Of a stretch of DNA of 64,000 nucleotides, positions 45,201 through 55,167 are shown in pieces (position 1 is the first letter of the stretch; every line of letters begins with the position of its first letter). The DNA lies in NCBI RefSeq assembly GCF_000769915.1, contig NZ_JRLV01000011.1, positions 1-64,000 of the forward strand, in the 5' to 3' direction. This DNA comes from Flavobacterium beibuense F44-8. Lineage in GTDB: Bacteria; Bacteroidota; Bacteroidia; Flavobacteriales; Flavobacteriaceae. Made by a program: the position numbers and the translations under genes. Under the pieces are notes generated by a model. That model saw only the letters and a list, made by a program, of their open reading frames with translations, was not told the origin of the DNA and did no database searches.

Positions 45201-47159
45201 ATGTTCAAGATATTTCGTAATACCGGACGATTTACGCTACTTGCTAATTTTGTACTTTGGTTTGTAACTGTTTCATTACTGCTTCGTTTTACCTTTTTTA
45301 TATGGGAAAACAGCGAAGTATCATGGAATATTGTTAACCTGTTACGTACTCTTATTACCGGATTATTTTTTGATATAGGTGCAGCGGCATTTATATGCCT
45401 GTTACCTGCCCTGTATTTTGTTTTAATGCCTAACAGATGGGTTGGCAGCTTTGTGGATAAGATTATAATTTGGATTTTCACCGCTCTTAATGTATTTATA
45501 TTTACGTTTTCCTTTTTTGCAGAAATTACCTTTTGGGAAGAATTCTCAAGGCGCTTTAACTTCATCGCGGTAGATTATCTTATCTATACACATGAGGTAG
45601 TGGCTAATATAAATGAGTCATACCCCCTTCCCTTTCTTATTAGCGGGATTGTTTTAATTACAGCCCTTATATTATTAATATTTTACAAAAGGAAAGCCTT
45701 TAATCTTACTTTTAAAAGTACAGCCACTACTAAACAGCGTATTGCTGTAATATCAACCGTAACAGCCACAGCGCTTTTATTCGGCTTTTTTATAAACAAT
45801 GCTTCTGCAGAATGGTCTGTAAACCGATATAATTCTGAAATTTCCAAAAACGGAGTGTATTCGTTTTTCGCTGCCTTTAGAAACAACCAAATGAAGTATA
45901 ATGATTTTTACACTTCAATTGACCAGAATAAAGCATTACAAATAGTAGAAAACAAACTTAAAAGCAGTAATTCAACATTTACAGATAAAAGCAATTCTAT
46001 TCACCGTACTATTACAGATACGCTTGATTCATCTGTCAAAAAAAATCTGGTATTTATAATGGTGGAAAGCCTTAGTGGCAGTTTTATGAAAGAGTTTGGT
46101 AACGACGAGAACCTTACGCCGTTTCTTGACAGCCTGGCACAGCAAAGTATATTTTTTGAAAACCTGTATGCTACAGGTACTAGAACCGTGAGGGGTATGG
46201 AAGCAGTAACACTATGTATCCCCCCAACACCGGGAAGAAGCATTGTTAAACGTCCTGAAAATGCTAATCTCTATACCATAAGAAACGTGTTTGGTGATAA
46301 GGGTTACGACTGTAATTTCTTTTATGGCGGTGACGGATATTTTGATAACATGAACGCTTACTTTGGTGGAAACGGTTTCTCTATCTATGATCGTGGCAGA
46401 GGGAGTGTATTGAGTGACAAGATACAAACCGTTCGTCATAACATAACAGATGATGAGGTTACCTTTGAAAATGCATGGGGAATTTGTGATGAGGATATTT
46501 TTAATAAAATGCTATCGGTTGCAGATGAGCAGTACAAAAACAACAAACCGTTTTTCAATTACATAATGACGACCTCAAACCACAGGCCATATAGCTATCC
46601 TGAAGGAAAAGTTGATATCCCGTCGGGAACGGGAAGAGCGGGCGCGGTTAAATATACCGACTATGCATTGCGCGAGTTATTTAAAAAAGCTTCAACAAAG
46701 CCGTGGTTTAAAAATACTGTATTTGTAATTGTGGCAGACCATTGCGCCAGTAGTGCCGGTAAAGACGCTATTGATGTGGCCAACTACCATATCCCGGCAT
46801 TTATTGTAAACTTTGACAGAGAACCTAACAGAAAAATAGAACAACAATGTTCTCAAATAGACCTTTTCCCTACCCTGTTCTCCCTTTTTCACTGGAGTTA
46901 TGAGTCAGACTTCTTCGGTAAGGATGTACTTTCTAATGATTTTGAAGAACGTTCATTACTGGGTACCTACAGGAAACTTGTACTTATGAAACAGGATAAG
47001 GTAATGATATTATCAGATCAAAAAGGACAGGATTTCTACAAGTGGCAAAAAGATAAGAATGAGTTAACACTAAAACCTATGGATAAGAGTTTTCTTGACG
47101 AAACAATTTCCTGGTATGAAACCGCTGATTATCTTTATAATAACAAATTATTACAGTAA
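45201..47159 (+). CDS. LtaS-like membrane phosphotransferase (sulfatase/alkaline-phosphatase superfamily)
   Basis: The 652-residue protein has five N-terminal transmembrane helices (~12-190) followed by a large periplasmic sulfatase-type domain (~260-600). Motifs are LVFIMVESLSGSF (metal-binding Glu), TGTRTVRGMEA (likely Thr nucleophile), FFYGGDGYFDNMNAYFGGNG, TSNHRPY and VIVADHCASS (Asp/His metal ligands). This is the layout of lipoteichoic acid synthase and phosphoethanolamine/phosphoglycerol transferases. In a Gram-negative cell it would move a phosphoglycerol or phosphoethanolamine group from a phospholipid to an envelope acceptor, releasing diacylglycerol or a similar lipid. It lies 3 bp before a lipid kinase gene. 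Confidence 0.88.
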   Translation: MFKIFRNTGRFTLLANFVLWFVTVSLLLRFTFFIWENSEVSWNIVNLLRTLITGLFFDIGAAAFICLLPALYFVLMPNRWVGSFVDKIIIWIFTALNVFIFTFSFFAEITFWEEFSRRFNFIAVDYLIYTHEVVANINESYPLPFLISGIVLITALILLIFYKRKAFNLTFKSTATTKQRIAVISTVTATALLFGFFINNASAEWSVNRYNSEISKNGVYSFFAAFRNNQMKYNDFYTSIDQNKALQIVENKLKSSNSTFTDKSNSIHRTITDTLDSSVKKNLVFIMVESLSGSFMKEFGNDENLTPFLDSLAQQSIFFENLYATGTRTVRGMEAVTLCIPPTPGRSIVKRPENANLYTIRNVFGDKGYDCNFFYGGDGYFDNMNAYFGGNGFSIYDRGRGSVLSDKIQTVRHNITDDEVTFENAWGICDEDIFNKMLSVADEQYKNNKPFFNYIMTTSNHRPYSYPEGKVDIPSGTGRAGAVKYTDYALRELFKKASTKPWFKNTVFVIVADHCASSAGKDAIDVANYHIPAFIVNFDREPNRKIEQQCSQIDLFPTLFSLFHWSYESDFFGKDVLSNDFEERSLLGTYRKLVLMKQDKVMILSDQKGQDFYKWQKDKNELTLKPMDKSFLDETISWYETADYLYNNKLLQ

Positions 47160-47162
47160 CCC

Positions 47163-48041
47163 ATGAAGTACCTGCATTTTATTGTTAACCCTATTTCGGG
47201 CAAAGGAAACCATGTAATAGACAAAGAGCTACTGGTTTCTATATTTCCTGAAAATGAATACAGGATTGAAATAAGCCATACCGAAGGTAAAGACCATGCT
47301 AAAACATTAGCGGTAAAGGCGGTAAAAAACGGTGCCGACTGTGTAATTGCCTGCGGAGGTGACGGAACAGTTAACGAAGTGGCTTCTGCCCTTATCGGTA
47401 GTCAGGTGCCTTTGGGTATAGTCCCGGTAGGTTCGGGTAACGGACTGGCGTCTAATTTAGGAATTAAGGGAAGTCTGCAAGAAGTAATTACTACCATCAA
47501 AAAACAAAACATTACCGTTATAGACAGTGGTTGTGTTAATGATAATTATTTCTTTAGTAATGCAGGACTGGGTATTGACGCCGAAGTCATAAAAAAATAT
47601 GAGCAAAAAGGAAAAAGAAAACTATGGGCATACATCGTAGCCTCACTGGAAGCAAGTTTATCCTTTAAGCATTACAATACAACTATTAAGTTTGGGGATA
47701 AAGAACTGGATATTAATCCGTTTTTACTGTTTATATCAAACAGTAACCAAATGGGGTATGATATGAGCCTAACGCCACAGGCAAAGCTTAATGACGGATA
47801 CCTTAACCTGGTAACGGCTCCTAAAATGTCTTTCCTTCAAAAAATGAAAATGGGTTTCCTTGTTCTTAACCGTAATTTTTTAAAGTTTAAAGCAGCTCAG
47901 CATAACCTGGCACAATCACTTACCATATATCAGCCGGAAAGAATTTATACTGATATACAAATTGACGGAGAATACCATAGCCTAAAAACCAATTATATAC
48001 ATATTGAAATAATTCCTGCATCCCTAAAAGTAATTTGCTAA
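47163..48041 (+). CDS. Diacylglycerol/lipid kinase (YegS/DgkB-like)
   Basis: The 292-residue protein starts with a DAGK catalytic domain: IVNPISGKGN, then ACGGDGTVNEVASAL (the GGDGT nucleotide-binding motif, ~61-65), VPLGIVPVGSGNGLASNLGI and the C-terminal two-strand domain with LNDGYLNLV. It phosphorylates a lipid alcohol, most simply diacylglycerol to phosphatidate, at the inner membrane. Its start is 3 bp after the LtaS-like gene, which suggests that it recycles the diacylglycerol left by that enzyme, as DgkB does beside LTA synthesis in Firmicutes. The match with YegS (a lipid kinase) means other acceptors are possible. Confidence 0.9.
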   Translation: MKYLHFIVNPISGKGNHVIDKELLVSIFPENEYRIEISHTEGKDHAKTLAVKAVKNGADCVIACGGDGTVNEVASALIGSQVPLGIVPVGSGNGLASNLGIKGSLQEVITTIKKQNITVIDSGCVNDNYFFSNAGLGIDAEVIKKYEQKGKRKLWAYIVASLEASLSFKHYNTTIKFGDKELDINPFLLFISNSNQMGYDMSLTPQAKLNDGYLNLVTAPKMSFLQKMKMGFLVLNRNFLKFKAAQHNLAQSLTIYQPERIYTDIQIDGEYHSLKTNYIHIEIIPASLKVIC

Positions 48042-48052
48042 ACAATTTTATC

Positions 48053-48493
48053 ATGAAAAATATAATTCGTTTTCTTTTTATATTATTTCTATTAAATGTT
48101 TCGTGTGTTAAAAAAACAGAATGTCATTCATTTATTACATACCCTAAACTCACCAAAAGCTTTACTATGGGAGTATGGCATTTTGAAATAATAGACAGTA
48201 AACTTCATGACGATTATACCGATTATACCTTTCATTTCAATAAAGACTTATCGTTCACAGTAGATGATAATGAAAAAAGCTACAAAGGAAAATGGAATGT
48301 AATTAGTGATAACGGTACAGACGACTCCCCGGCTACAGATATAGATCTTGATTTACTGTTTACAGCCTATGCCCCGCATAAACTGGAACAACTGGGACAT
48401 AACTACCATATTTTAAACCGTACCCAAGAAAAGATTGAACTTATAAATGAAGACACAGACCATCCGTCAAGAGTAATATTATTTAGAATCTAG
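48053..48493 (+). CDS. Small lipocalin-like lipoprotein, end of envelope operon
   Basis: The protein is 146 residues from the ATG at 48053, with a lipoprotein signal (FLFILFLLNVSC, Cys18) and a beta-rich body (MGVWHFEIIDSKLHDDYTDY, KSYKGKWNVISD) resembling small lipocalin-like proteins. An upstream TTG at 48035 inside the kinase gene would add a poor leader, so I use the ATG, which gives a proper signal peptide. The gene lies 11 bp after the kinase stop and is probably the last gene of the two-component-controlled operon. No specific function is visible. Confidence 0.72.
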   Translation: MKNIIRFLFILFLLNVSCVKKTECHSFITYPKLTKSFTMGVWHFEIIDSKLHDDYTDYTFHFNKDLSFTVDDNEKSYKGKWNVISDNGTDDSPATDIDLDLLFTAYAPHKLEQLGHNYHILNRTQEKIELINEDTDHPSRVILFRI

Positions 48494-48580
48494 TTCGCTT
48501 TAATATACATTTGAAAGTTTAAAAAATCACCAAATCACAAGTTTTACAAGCTATTATATAAAATAAATAGTTCCGTATTA

Positions 48581-48608
48581 GGGTAGCATATTGAGCTCAA
48601 TACTACCC
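48581..48608. terminator. Inverted repeat between convergent operons, possible weak terminator
   Basis: GGGTAG (48581-48586) pairs with CTACCC (48603-48608). The centre TATTGAGCTCAATA is itself palindromic. There is no good T-run on either side, so termination is uncertain. Confidence 0.4.
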
Positions 48609-48661
48609 CTTTACAGAACCTGCGTCAACCAAACGACTCTAACTAAATTTTTATATTATGC

Positions 48662-50872
48662 TTATTTTAAGGTAAACCTAACATCTCCCTTTATATCCTG
48701 AGAAGAAGCACCTATTATTGCCTTAAAACTACCGGGCTCTGCAACCCATTGGTGTTTTTTATCATCAAAATAGCTAAGATCCTCTTTAGCAATGCTAAAT
48801 GTTACTGTCTTCTCTTCCCCTGCCTTTAGGTAGATTTTTTCAAACCCTTTAAGCTCCTTAATAGGTCTTGGAAGGGACGATTCGGTATCTGATATATAAA
48901 GCTGTACAACCTCTGCCCCGTCACGCTTACCTGTGTTTTTTACTTTTACAGATACTCTAAGGGTTTCATCCTGACTTACAGTGGCTTTATCAGCCTTAAT
49001 ATCACTATACTTAAATGTGGTATAGCTTAATCCGTGTCCGAAAGGAAACAATGGTTTTATGTTTTGTTTTTCATGCCATCTGTACCCTACAAAAATACTT
49101 TCCTTATAGGTTACCTCATCATCACCAGGAAATGCATTTAAAGCATGTGCTGCATTATCCTTAAGCTGAACCGGAAAAGTAAACGTTAGTTTCCCTGACG
49201 GGTTTACATCACCAAACAGTACCGAAGCTATAGCATTACCTGCTTCTGTGCCTAAAAACCATCCCTGTACAATTGCAGGCACTTCTTTTTCCCAGGGCAT
49301 AGCCACAGCGTTACCCGAAATATTTACATATACAAACTTACTGTTAGCTTTTGCTAAGTCACGAATTAATTCATTTTGTCCGTAAGGTAACTCAAGCTCT
49401 TTACGGTCATTACCTTCACTATCCTGAAAATCACTTTTATTAAGTCCGCCCACAAACACAACAATGTCAGCCTCTTTAGCAACACGTAAAGCCTCTTCTC
49501 TAAGTTCTGCTTCACTACGGTCATCTTTCAGGTTTTGACCTGAAACTACCCCATTATAATCTCCACTGGCATCTCCTACATAACCTCTGGCATAAACTAC
49601 CTCAAAATCATTCCCTGCCCTGTTTTTTATTCCGTCAAGCGGAGAAACTTCATATCGCACTTTAAGTGAAGAGCTACCTCCTCCTACGGTCATCATCTTA
49701 ACAGCATTTTCCCCTATTACGGCAATTTTTTTATGTTTTTTTATATCCAGTGGTAACAGTGAGTTTTTATTTTTTAGGAGTACAATACTTTCTTCTGCTA
49801 TAATACGGCTTGCTTTTGCATGTGCATCTGTACCGAAAGAACCAAATGGCCTGTTCCTGTCCATTGTTGTTCTGAATGAAAGGCGTAATATGTTCCTTAC
49901 CTTATCGTCCAGTTCTTTTGTTCCTACCTCACCCGACTCAATTAACTCAAGGTATGGTGCTGCCATATAATAATTATCATAAGCATTACTTCTGCCCCAA
50001 GTAAGTCCGTCAGTCCAGGTACCAAACTCAATATCAAGTCCGTTATAAATAGCTTCTTTGGTATCGTGAACGCCACCCCAGTCGGCCACAACAACACCGT
50101 CAAATTCCCATTCGTCACGTAAAATATCCTGAAGCAGGTAACTGTTATGGCAGGCCTGCTGACCCTTATACTTATTGTAAGCCCCCATAATAGCCCATGT
50201 ACCACCCTCTTGCACAGCAGCTTTAAAAGCCGGAAGGTAAATTTCATAAAGGGCACGGTCGTCTACAATTACATTAACACCATGCCTGTTGGTTTCCTGA
50301 TTATTAAGGGCAAAATGCTTTACACAGGTTGCCACACCGTTAGACTGAACCCCTTTTATATAGGGCACAACCATTTCTCCGGCAAGGAAAGGATCTTCTC
50401 CCATGTACTCAAAGTTTCTTCCGTTTAGCGGACTACGGTAAATATTTACTCCGGGGCCTAATAGTACATTCTTATTGCGGTAACGGGCTTCTTCTCCAAG
50501 GTTTTTACCGTAAAGAAGCGCCATATCCCTATTCCATGTTGCAGAAAGCGCTGTAAGAGCCGGAAACGCAATGCAGGAGTCATTGGTCCAGCTGGCCTGT
50601 TCCCATTCATCCCAAAGTACTTCCGGACGAATACCGTGAGGTCCGTCGGTCATCCAGTTTTCAGGAATACCAAGCCTTGGCACACCTGGTGAACTGAATT
50701 TAGACTGCGCATGTATCATGGCAATTTTTTCCTTAGTAGTCATTTTGGAAAGTGCATCTTCAACACGCTCTTCCATAGGTTTTGTATCATCCAGATAGAT
50801 TGGTAGTGCCTGTTGTGCATTGGCATTAAAAGCCAAAAGGAATAAACAGGCTAAGGTGATTTTACGTATCAT
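48662..50872 (-). CDS. Glycoside hydrolase family 3 beta-glucosidase
   Basis: The 736-residue secreted enzyme has a signal peptide (MIRKITLACLFLLAFNANAQ). The GH3 N-terminal domain (~60-300) has LGPGVNIYRSPLNGRNFEYM and the nucleophile Asp in DGVVVADWGG. The GH3 C-terminal domain (~360-600) includes IAVIGENAVKMMTVGGGSSS, and an FN3-like domain ends the protein (~640-736). The acid/base glutamate lies in the C-terminal domain and cannot be assigned by eye. It cleaves beta-linked glucose or related sugars from oligosaccharide ends in the periplasm. It lies 14 bp after a second GH3 gene, in the same operon. Confidence 0.93.
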   Translation of the reverse strand: MIRKITLACLFLLAFNANAQQALPIYLDDTKPMEERVEDALSKMTTKEKIAMIHAQSKFSSPGVPRLGIPENWMTDGPHGIRPEVLWDEWEQASWTNDSCIAFPALTALSATWNRDMALLYGKNLGEEARYRNKNVLLGPGVNIYRSPLNGRNFEYMGEDPFLAGEMVVPYIKGVQSNGVATCVKHFALNNQETNRHGVNVIVDDRALYEIYLPAFKAAVQEGGTWAIMGAYNKYKGQQACHNSYLLQDILRDEWEFDGVVVADWGGVHDTKEAIYNGLDIEFGTWTDGLTWGRSNAYDNYYMAAPYLELIESGEVGTKELDDKVRNILRLSFRTTMDRNRPFGSFGTDAHAKASRIIAEESIVLLKNKNSLLPLDIKKHKKIAVIGENAVKMMTVGGGSSSLKVRYEVSPLDGIKNRAGNDFEVVYARGYVGDASGDYNGVVSGQNLKDDRSEAELREEALRVAKEADIVVFVGGLNKSDFQDSEGNDRKELELPYGQNELIRDLAKANSKFVYVNISGNAVAMPWEKEVPAIVQGWFLGTEAGNAIASVLFGDVNPSGKLTFTFPVQLKDNAAHALNAFPGDDEVTYKESIFVGYRWHEKQNIKPLFPFGHGLSYTTFKYSDIKADKATVSQDETLRVSVKVKNTGKRDGAEVVQLYISDTESSLPRPIKELKGFEKIYLKAGEEKTVTFSIAKEDLSYFDDKKHQWVAEPGSFKAIIGASSQDIKGDVRFTLK

Positions 50873-50886
50873 ATACTGTTTGTTTA

Positions 50887-53166
50887 TTATTTAAGATTGA
50901 ATGAAGCTGTTTTAACGGCATCGCTACTACCTCCTATCATAACACGGAAAGCACCCGGTTCGCTGGCGTAGTGTAGCTCGCTATTGTAGAACTTCAGAAG
51001 GTCTTCTGTAATCGTAAAAGTGATTGTTTTTGATTCGCCCGCTTTAAGGCTTACTTTCTCAAATCCTTTTAGCTCTTTAACAGGTCTTGAAATACTCGCT
51101 TCCATATCTCTTATGTATAACTGTACCGTTTCTTTACCTGCTCTGTTACCTGTGTTTGTAACTGTAACACTAGCCTGAATACTACCATTTGCAGTCATAT
51201 CTGTACTGTTAAGTGTAATATCAGTGTACTCAAACGTAGTATAGCTTAACCCGTAACCAAAAGGATATAAAGGCGCATTTTTCTCATCCATGTAGTTACT
51301 CCTGAACTTCTCAAATCCTTTATCTGAAGCCGGTCTTCCTGTCATTAGGTGATTATAATACAACGGAATTTGAGCAACACTCCTTGGGAAAGTAGAAACC
51401 AGTTTACCGCTAGGATTAACATCACCAAATACCACATCGCCAATAGCCTGTGCTGCTTCACTTCCGCCAAACCACACATTAAGGATTGCAGGTACATTTT
51501 CCTGTTCCCAAACCAATGTCATAGGTCGTCCTGCAAACAATACCAATACCACTGGCTTACCTGTTGCTACCAGCTTTTCCAATAATCGCTTTTGTACCGC
51601 CGGAATACCTATATCAGTACGGCTGCTTGACTCTCCGCTCATTTCTGATGCTTCACCCATAGCTGCAATAATTACATCAGACTTTGCTGCTATAGCGAGT
51701 GCTTCTGCAGTTAGCTCTTCTTCAGTTCTGTTATCACGGGGAATGTCCCTACCAAACATAGTAGCTGCCTGCTGCATTTTAGGATCACTCAAAAGGTTTG
51801 AGCCTACTGCATAAAGTATATTGGGTTTTTTCCCTGCCACTTCTTTTAAACCTTCTAAAAGTGTTAGTGGTTTATCAAGCTTTGCAGCCACACTCCATGT
51901 ACCAACCATATTAGATGCCGTATTTGCCAAAGGACCTATAACTGCAATGGTTTTAGACTTGTCTAACGGTAAAACATTACCTTCGTTTTTTAATAGCACA
52001 AAACTCTCAGATGCCGTTTTTCTTGCTATCGCTCTGTTCTCTTTAGTATAAATATCCTTTTTGGCTCTTTTACTGTCACAAAACTTGTATGGATCTTTAA
52101 ACAGTCCCAGTTTATATTTAGCTTCCAGTATACGGCGACATGCCTTATCAACCTGTTCTAAATCTACTTTGCCTTCTTTAACCAATGCTGAAAGGTTATT
52201 TAAGTATCCTTCAGATACCATATCCATATCCAAACCGGCATCAAGAGCCAGTTTGCTGGCATTCTTCATATCACCTAAACCATGACTCGGAATTTCTCCT
52301 ACTCCATTATAATCGGCAACAGTAAAACCTGTAAAATTCCATTGGTTACGTAATACGTCTGTAAGCAACCATTTGTTAGCGTGAGCCGGAACCATATCAA
52401 CAACGTTAAATGATGCCATAACACTACCCACTCCCTGCTCTACAGCTGCTTTGAATGGGTAGAAGTAATCATTATACATACGGATGTGGCTCATATCTGC
52501 CGTATTGTAATCCCTTCCTGCCTCTCCTGCTCCATAAAGTGCAAAGTGTTTTACACATGCCAGTATATTTGAGTTTTCAGAAAATGAATTGTCTTTTCCC
52601 TGATAACCCCTCACCATTGCTTTAGCAATAGCACCGCCTAAAAAGGGATCTTCTCCGCTTCCTTCAGATACACGTCCCCATCTTGGATCTCTGGCAATAT
52701 CAACCATAGGGCTAAAAGTCCAGTTAATTCCGTTTGCACTGGCTTCGTTTGCACCAATTCTTGCCGACTGCTCTATGGCATCCATATCCCAGGTACAGGC
52801 AAGTCCAAGCGGTATAGGGAAAACCGTTTCATAACCATGTATAACATCCATCCCGAAAAGCATAGGGATTTTCATCCTGCTTTCTTCAACCGCTATTTTT
52901 TGTATTTCACGTATCTTATCTGCTCCTTTAATATTGAACATTCCTCCCACCTGTCCTTTACGGATTTTCTCTGCTATATTACTATTACTACCTAGTCCGG
53001 TAATAATATCTCCTTCACTTGGAAGGTTTAACTGACCTATCTTTTCCTCTAAGGTCATTTTGCCCATAAGGTTATCTATGAAATTATCCATTTCAGTATT
53101 CCTGTCCTGAGCTACTGATGGTAGTCCTGCGAGTAGAGCAAGTACTACTGTCATAATTTTTTTCAT
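50887..53166 (-). CDS. bglX: Glycoside hydrolase family 3 beta-glucosidase, BglX-like
   Basis: The 759-residue protein has a signal peptide (MKKIMTVVLALLAGLPSVAQ). Its GH3 N-domain shows the BglX pattern: KMTLEEKIGQLNLPSEGD, IPMLFGMDVIHGYETVFPIP and DPRWGRVSEGSGEDPFLG, with nucleophile Asp in GFTVADYNGVGE. A GH3 C-domain (IAVIGPLANTASNMVGTWSV) and C-terminal FN3-like domain (TVTNTGNRAGKETVQLYIRD) complete it. It removes terminal beta-glucosyl residues from oligosaccharides such as laminari- or cello-oligosaccharides; which one is not deducible. It is the first gene of a two-gene operon with a divergent paralogue downstream. Confidence 0.94.
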   Translation of the reverse strand: MKKIMTVVLALLAGLPSVAQDRNTEMDNFIDNLMGKMTLEEKIGQLNLPSEGDIITGLGSNSNIAEKIRKGQVGGMFNIKGADKIREIQKIAVEESRMKIPMLFGMDVIHGYETVFPIPLGLACTWDMDAIEQSARIGANEASANGINWTFSPMVDIARDPRWGRVSEGSGEDPFLGGAIAKAMVRGYQGKDNSFSENSNILACVKHFALYGAGEAGRDYNTADMSHIRMYNDYFYPFKAAVEQGVGSVMASFNVVDMVPAHANKWLLTDVLRNQWNFTGFTVADYNGVGEIPSHGLGDMKNASKLALDAGLDMDMVSEGYLNNLSALVKEGKVDLEQVDKACRRILEAKYKLGLFKDPYKFCDSKRAKKDIYTKENRAIARKTASESFVLLKNEGNVLPLDKSKTIAVIGPLANTASNMVGTWSVAAKLDKPLTLLEGLKEVAGKKPNILYAVGSNLLSDPKMQQAATMFGRDIPRDNRTEEELTAEALAIAAKSDVIIAAMGEASEMSGESSSRTDIGIPAVQKRLLEKLVATGKPVVLVLFAGRPMTLVWEQENVPAILNVWFGGSEAAQAIGDVVFGDVNPSGKLVSTFPRSVAQIPLYYNHLMTGRPASDKGFEKFRSNYMDEKNAPLYPFGYGLSYTTFEYTDITLNSTDMTANGSIQASVTVTNTGNRAGKETVQLYIRDMEASISRPVKELKGFEKVSLKAGESKTITFTITEDLLKFYNSELHYASEPGAFRVMIGGSSDAVKTASFNLK

Positions 53167-53423
53167 TGTATTTCGTATTAGCGCCGTTAATTACCGACAG
53201 ATGTTATTGAGGGTAAAACTAAAACGTTATAGTAGCAATACGAAATACTATAAGTTATAATGTAGAAGGTAAAAAAACATTAACACCTAATAATCAACAA
53301 AATACACAAAATAGTTAATTAGAAATTGTAGCTGTTTTACAGTGTTTATGTAGAAGAAAAAGAGATGATTATTAACTCATCATTACCACAGCATGCAACA
53401 AAACCCGAAAATTTAACAATTGG

Positions 53424-55046
53424 CTAGCCTATAGTTTTAAGCCTTTCATCAAATTCTTCACGTGATACTGCAACTTTATTTCGCACTTTGGTACGGTAAT
53501 TATAAATAGTACTTAAAGAGTATCGTAAAAAGGAAGCTATCTTCACGGCATCACTAATACCGAGTCTTTCCAGTGCAAAAATTCGTAATTCGGCATTCAG
53601 TAATTCACCGGGCTTGAGTTCAATTTTTTCATGGGGTAATAACATATCGTTAAACTCACTTACGAAATTAGGATACAGGTTTATGAAAATGGTATCAAAT
53701 CGTTCATACAACTCATGAAGTTCTTCATTGGTCACACTACTTGACTTTAATATTTTAGACAGTTCATCAAACTGTTTGTTCATAGCCTTTTTGTTGAGCT
53801 TTTTTCTATAATCATCAAGTTTAGCTATATAGGAAGAACAGATATCAAAAAATTGCGCTATATACTCCTCTTTCACTCTGTTGGACTCATGAAGCTGTGA
53901 GTTAAATACCTGAAGCTGTTGATTAGCGGTTTTGAGCTCTATGTTAAGATCCTTTTGCTTTTCTCCCGATATAAGAAGTTCTTCCTTTACTTTTGAAATC
54001 CGCCTCATTTGACTATAAACATAAACCACTGCTATAATCAAAAAGAAGCTAAGAATACTTATTAAGATAAGATAAGTTCGTAAGGTACTTTTTGAAGCAT
54101 TTTCCTTCTCCTGATAGGAAGCATTTATAATCGAATAAAACTCAGACATCATAAGGGTTCTGAATTTCACATTACAAGCCACAGCATCTGCCAATGCTGA
54201 TTGTGCATATTTATAGGCCAAATCAATTTTACCCTGATAGTAATAGTAAATTGCTAAGTTTTGTATAGCCCCATGATCCCTAATGCCATTCTCAATATCA
54301 GTAACTGCTGCCAGGCAATAATACCTTACACCTTCCTCCTGCTTATCCTCACGCATATAAATATCCCCTAAAAGGTAAACATACATGGCATAGTCGGCGT
54401 CTTTTACCGTACTGCTGTTTTCAATTTTTTCAAGCAGTTCACGAGCTTTTAAATAATCCTTTTTGTACATTAATTGCTGAGCCAAATTAATTTTGTACTT
54501 ATTGGAATCAGGATTAAGCACCTGCAACAGAGAGTCTCTATATACCTCTATTTGTTTTGCATAATGCTCACTTGGATTATTAGTTGTATAGTGCTCGTAA
54601 AACTGACTGTAAAACTCATAATACAAAGCTTTAAGATCATTAGGCTGTTTTGCAATAGTAACACCATCCAGTAATGACTGTGATTCCAGAAAATTTCCTT
54701 TTGAAGAATATAGGTTTGCCAACTGTATTGACGAGTGGTCTCTGTAGTATCCGTTATTAAGCGTATTGCCAATAGAGATGTTTCTGTTTATGTAGTAAAT
54801 AGCACTATCAAGATAAAACTTCCGGTACTGTTCATAGAGTTTTTCATTAATCCCGTACTCCTCTTTTAAATCTAAACCGGGAGTAATTTCTTTTTTGTAA
54901 GCGGCAATCTTTTTTCTTTTTATATCTGCAAAATGCTCTTTTTGCAATAAGGCATTATCCAATTCCTGCCTTGCAGAAGATAAGTCCTGCCCCCTTAACC
55001 CAAGAGATGATAATATGGTAACAAAAAAGATAATAAGTGATTTCAA
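53424..55046 (-). CDS. TPR-containing DUF6377-type regulator
   Basis: The 540-residue protein has a signal peptide (MKSLIIFFVTILSSLGLRGQ) and helical TPR-like repeats (~25-300), with one transmembrane helix near 325-345 (YLILISILSFFLIIAVVYVY). A coiled-coil linker and a C-terminal cytoplasmic domain (~395-540) contain ELRIFALERLGISDAVKIAS and RYSLSTIYNYRTKVRNKVAV, a LuxR-like HTH of the DUF6377 family. Such proteins often control neighbouring polysaccharide-use genes. Here the two GH3 glucosidases lie 257 bp downstream on the same strand and are the obvious candidates. Confidence 0.87.
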   Translation of the reverse strand: MKSLIIFFVTILSSLGLRGQDLSSARQELDNALLQKEHFADIKRKKIAAYKKEITPGLDLKEEYGINEKLYEQYRKFYLDSAIYYINRNISIGNTLNNGYYRDHSSIQLANLYSSKGNFLESQSLLDGVTIAKQPNDLKALYYEFYSQFYEHYTTNNPSEHYAKQIEVYRDSLLQVLNPDSNKYKINLAQQLMYKKDYLKARELLEKIENSSTVKDADYAMYVYLLGDIYMREDKQEEGVRYYCLAAVTDIENGIRDHGAIQNLAIYYYYQGKIDLAYKYAQSALADAVACNVKFRTLMMSEFYSIINASYQEKENASKSTLRTYLILISILSFFLIIAVVYVYSQMRRISKVKEELLISGEKQKDLNIELKTANQQLQVFNSQLHESNRVKEEYIAQFFDICSSYIAKLDDYRKKLNKKAMNKQFDELSKILKSSSVTNEELHELYERFDTIFINLYPNFVSEFNDMLLPHEKIELKPGELLNAELRIFALERLGISDAVKIASFLRYSLSTIYNYRTKVRNKVAVSREEFDERLKTIG

Positions 55047-55167
55047 AAAGAAAGGTGTTTAATGAATTAAGGCAAATATATGGAAATCGGTAAAATTTTA
55101 TCTCCTCTATTTCCTAATTTAAAAACCCGTTCTTTTCTTTTACAATCGTGGAAATATTTTTTTGATA

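Noticed and set aside
48581..48608. Perfect-looking hairpin between the envelope operon and the GH3 genes as an origin or att site
   Set aside because: It is only 28 nt, single copy and placed between convergent genes, so a weak terminator is the simpler explanation.
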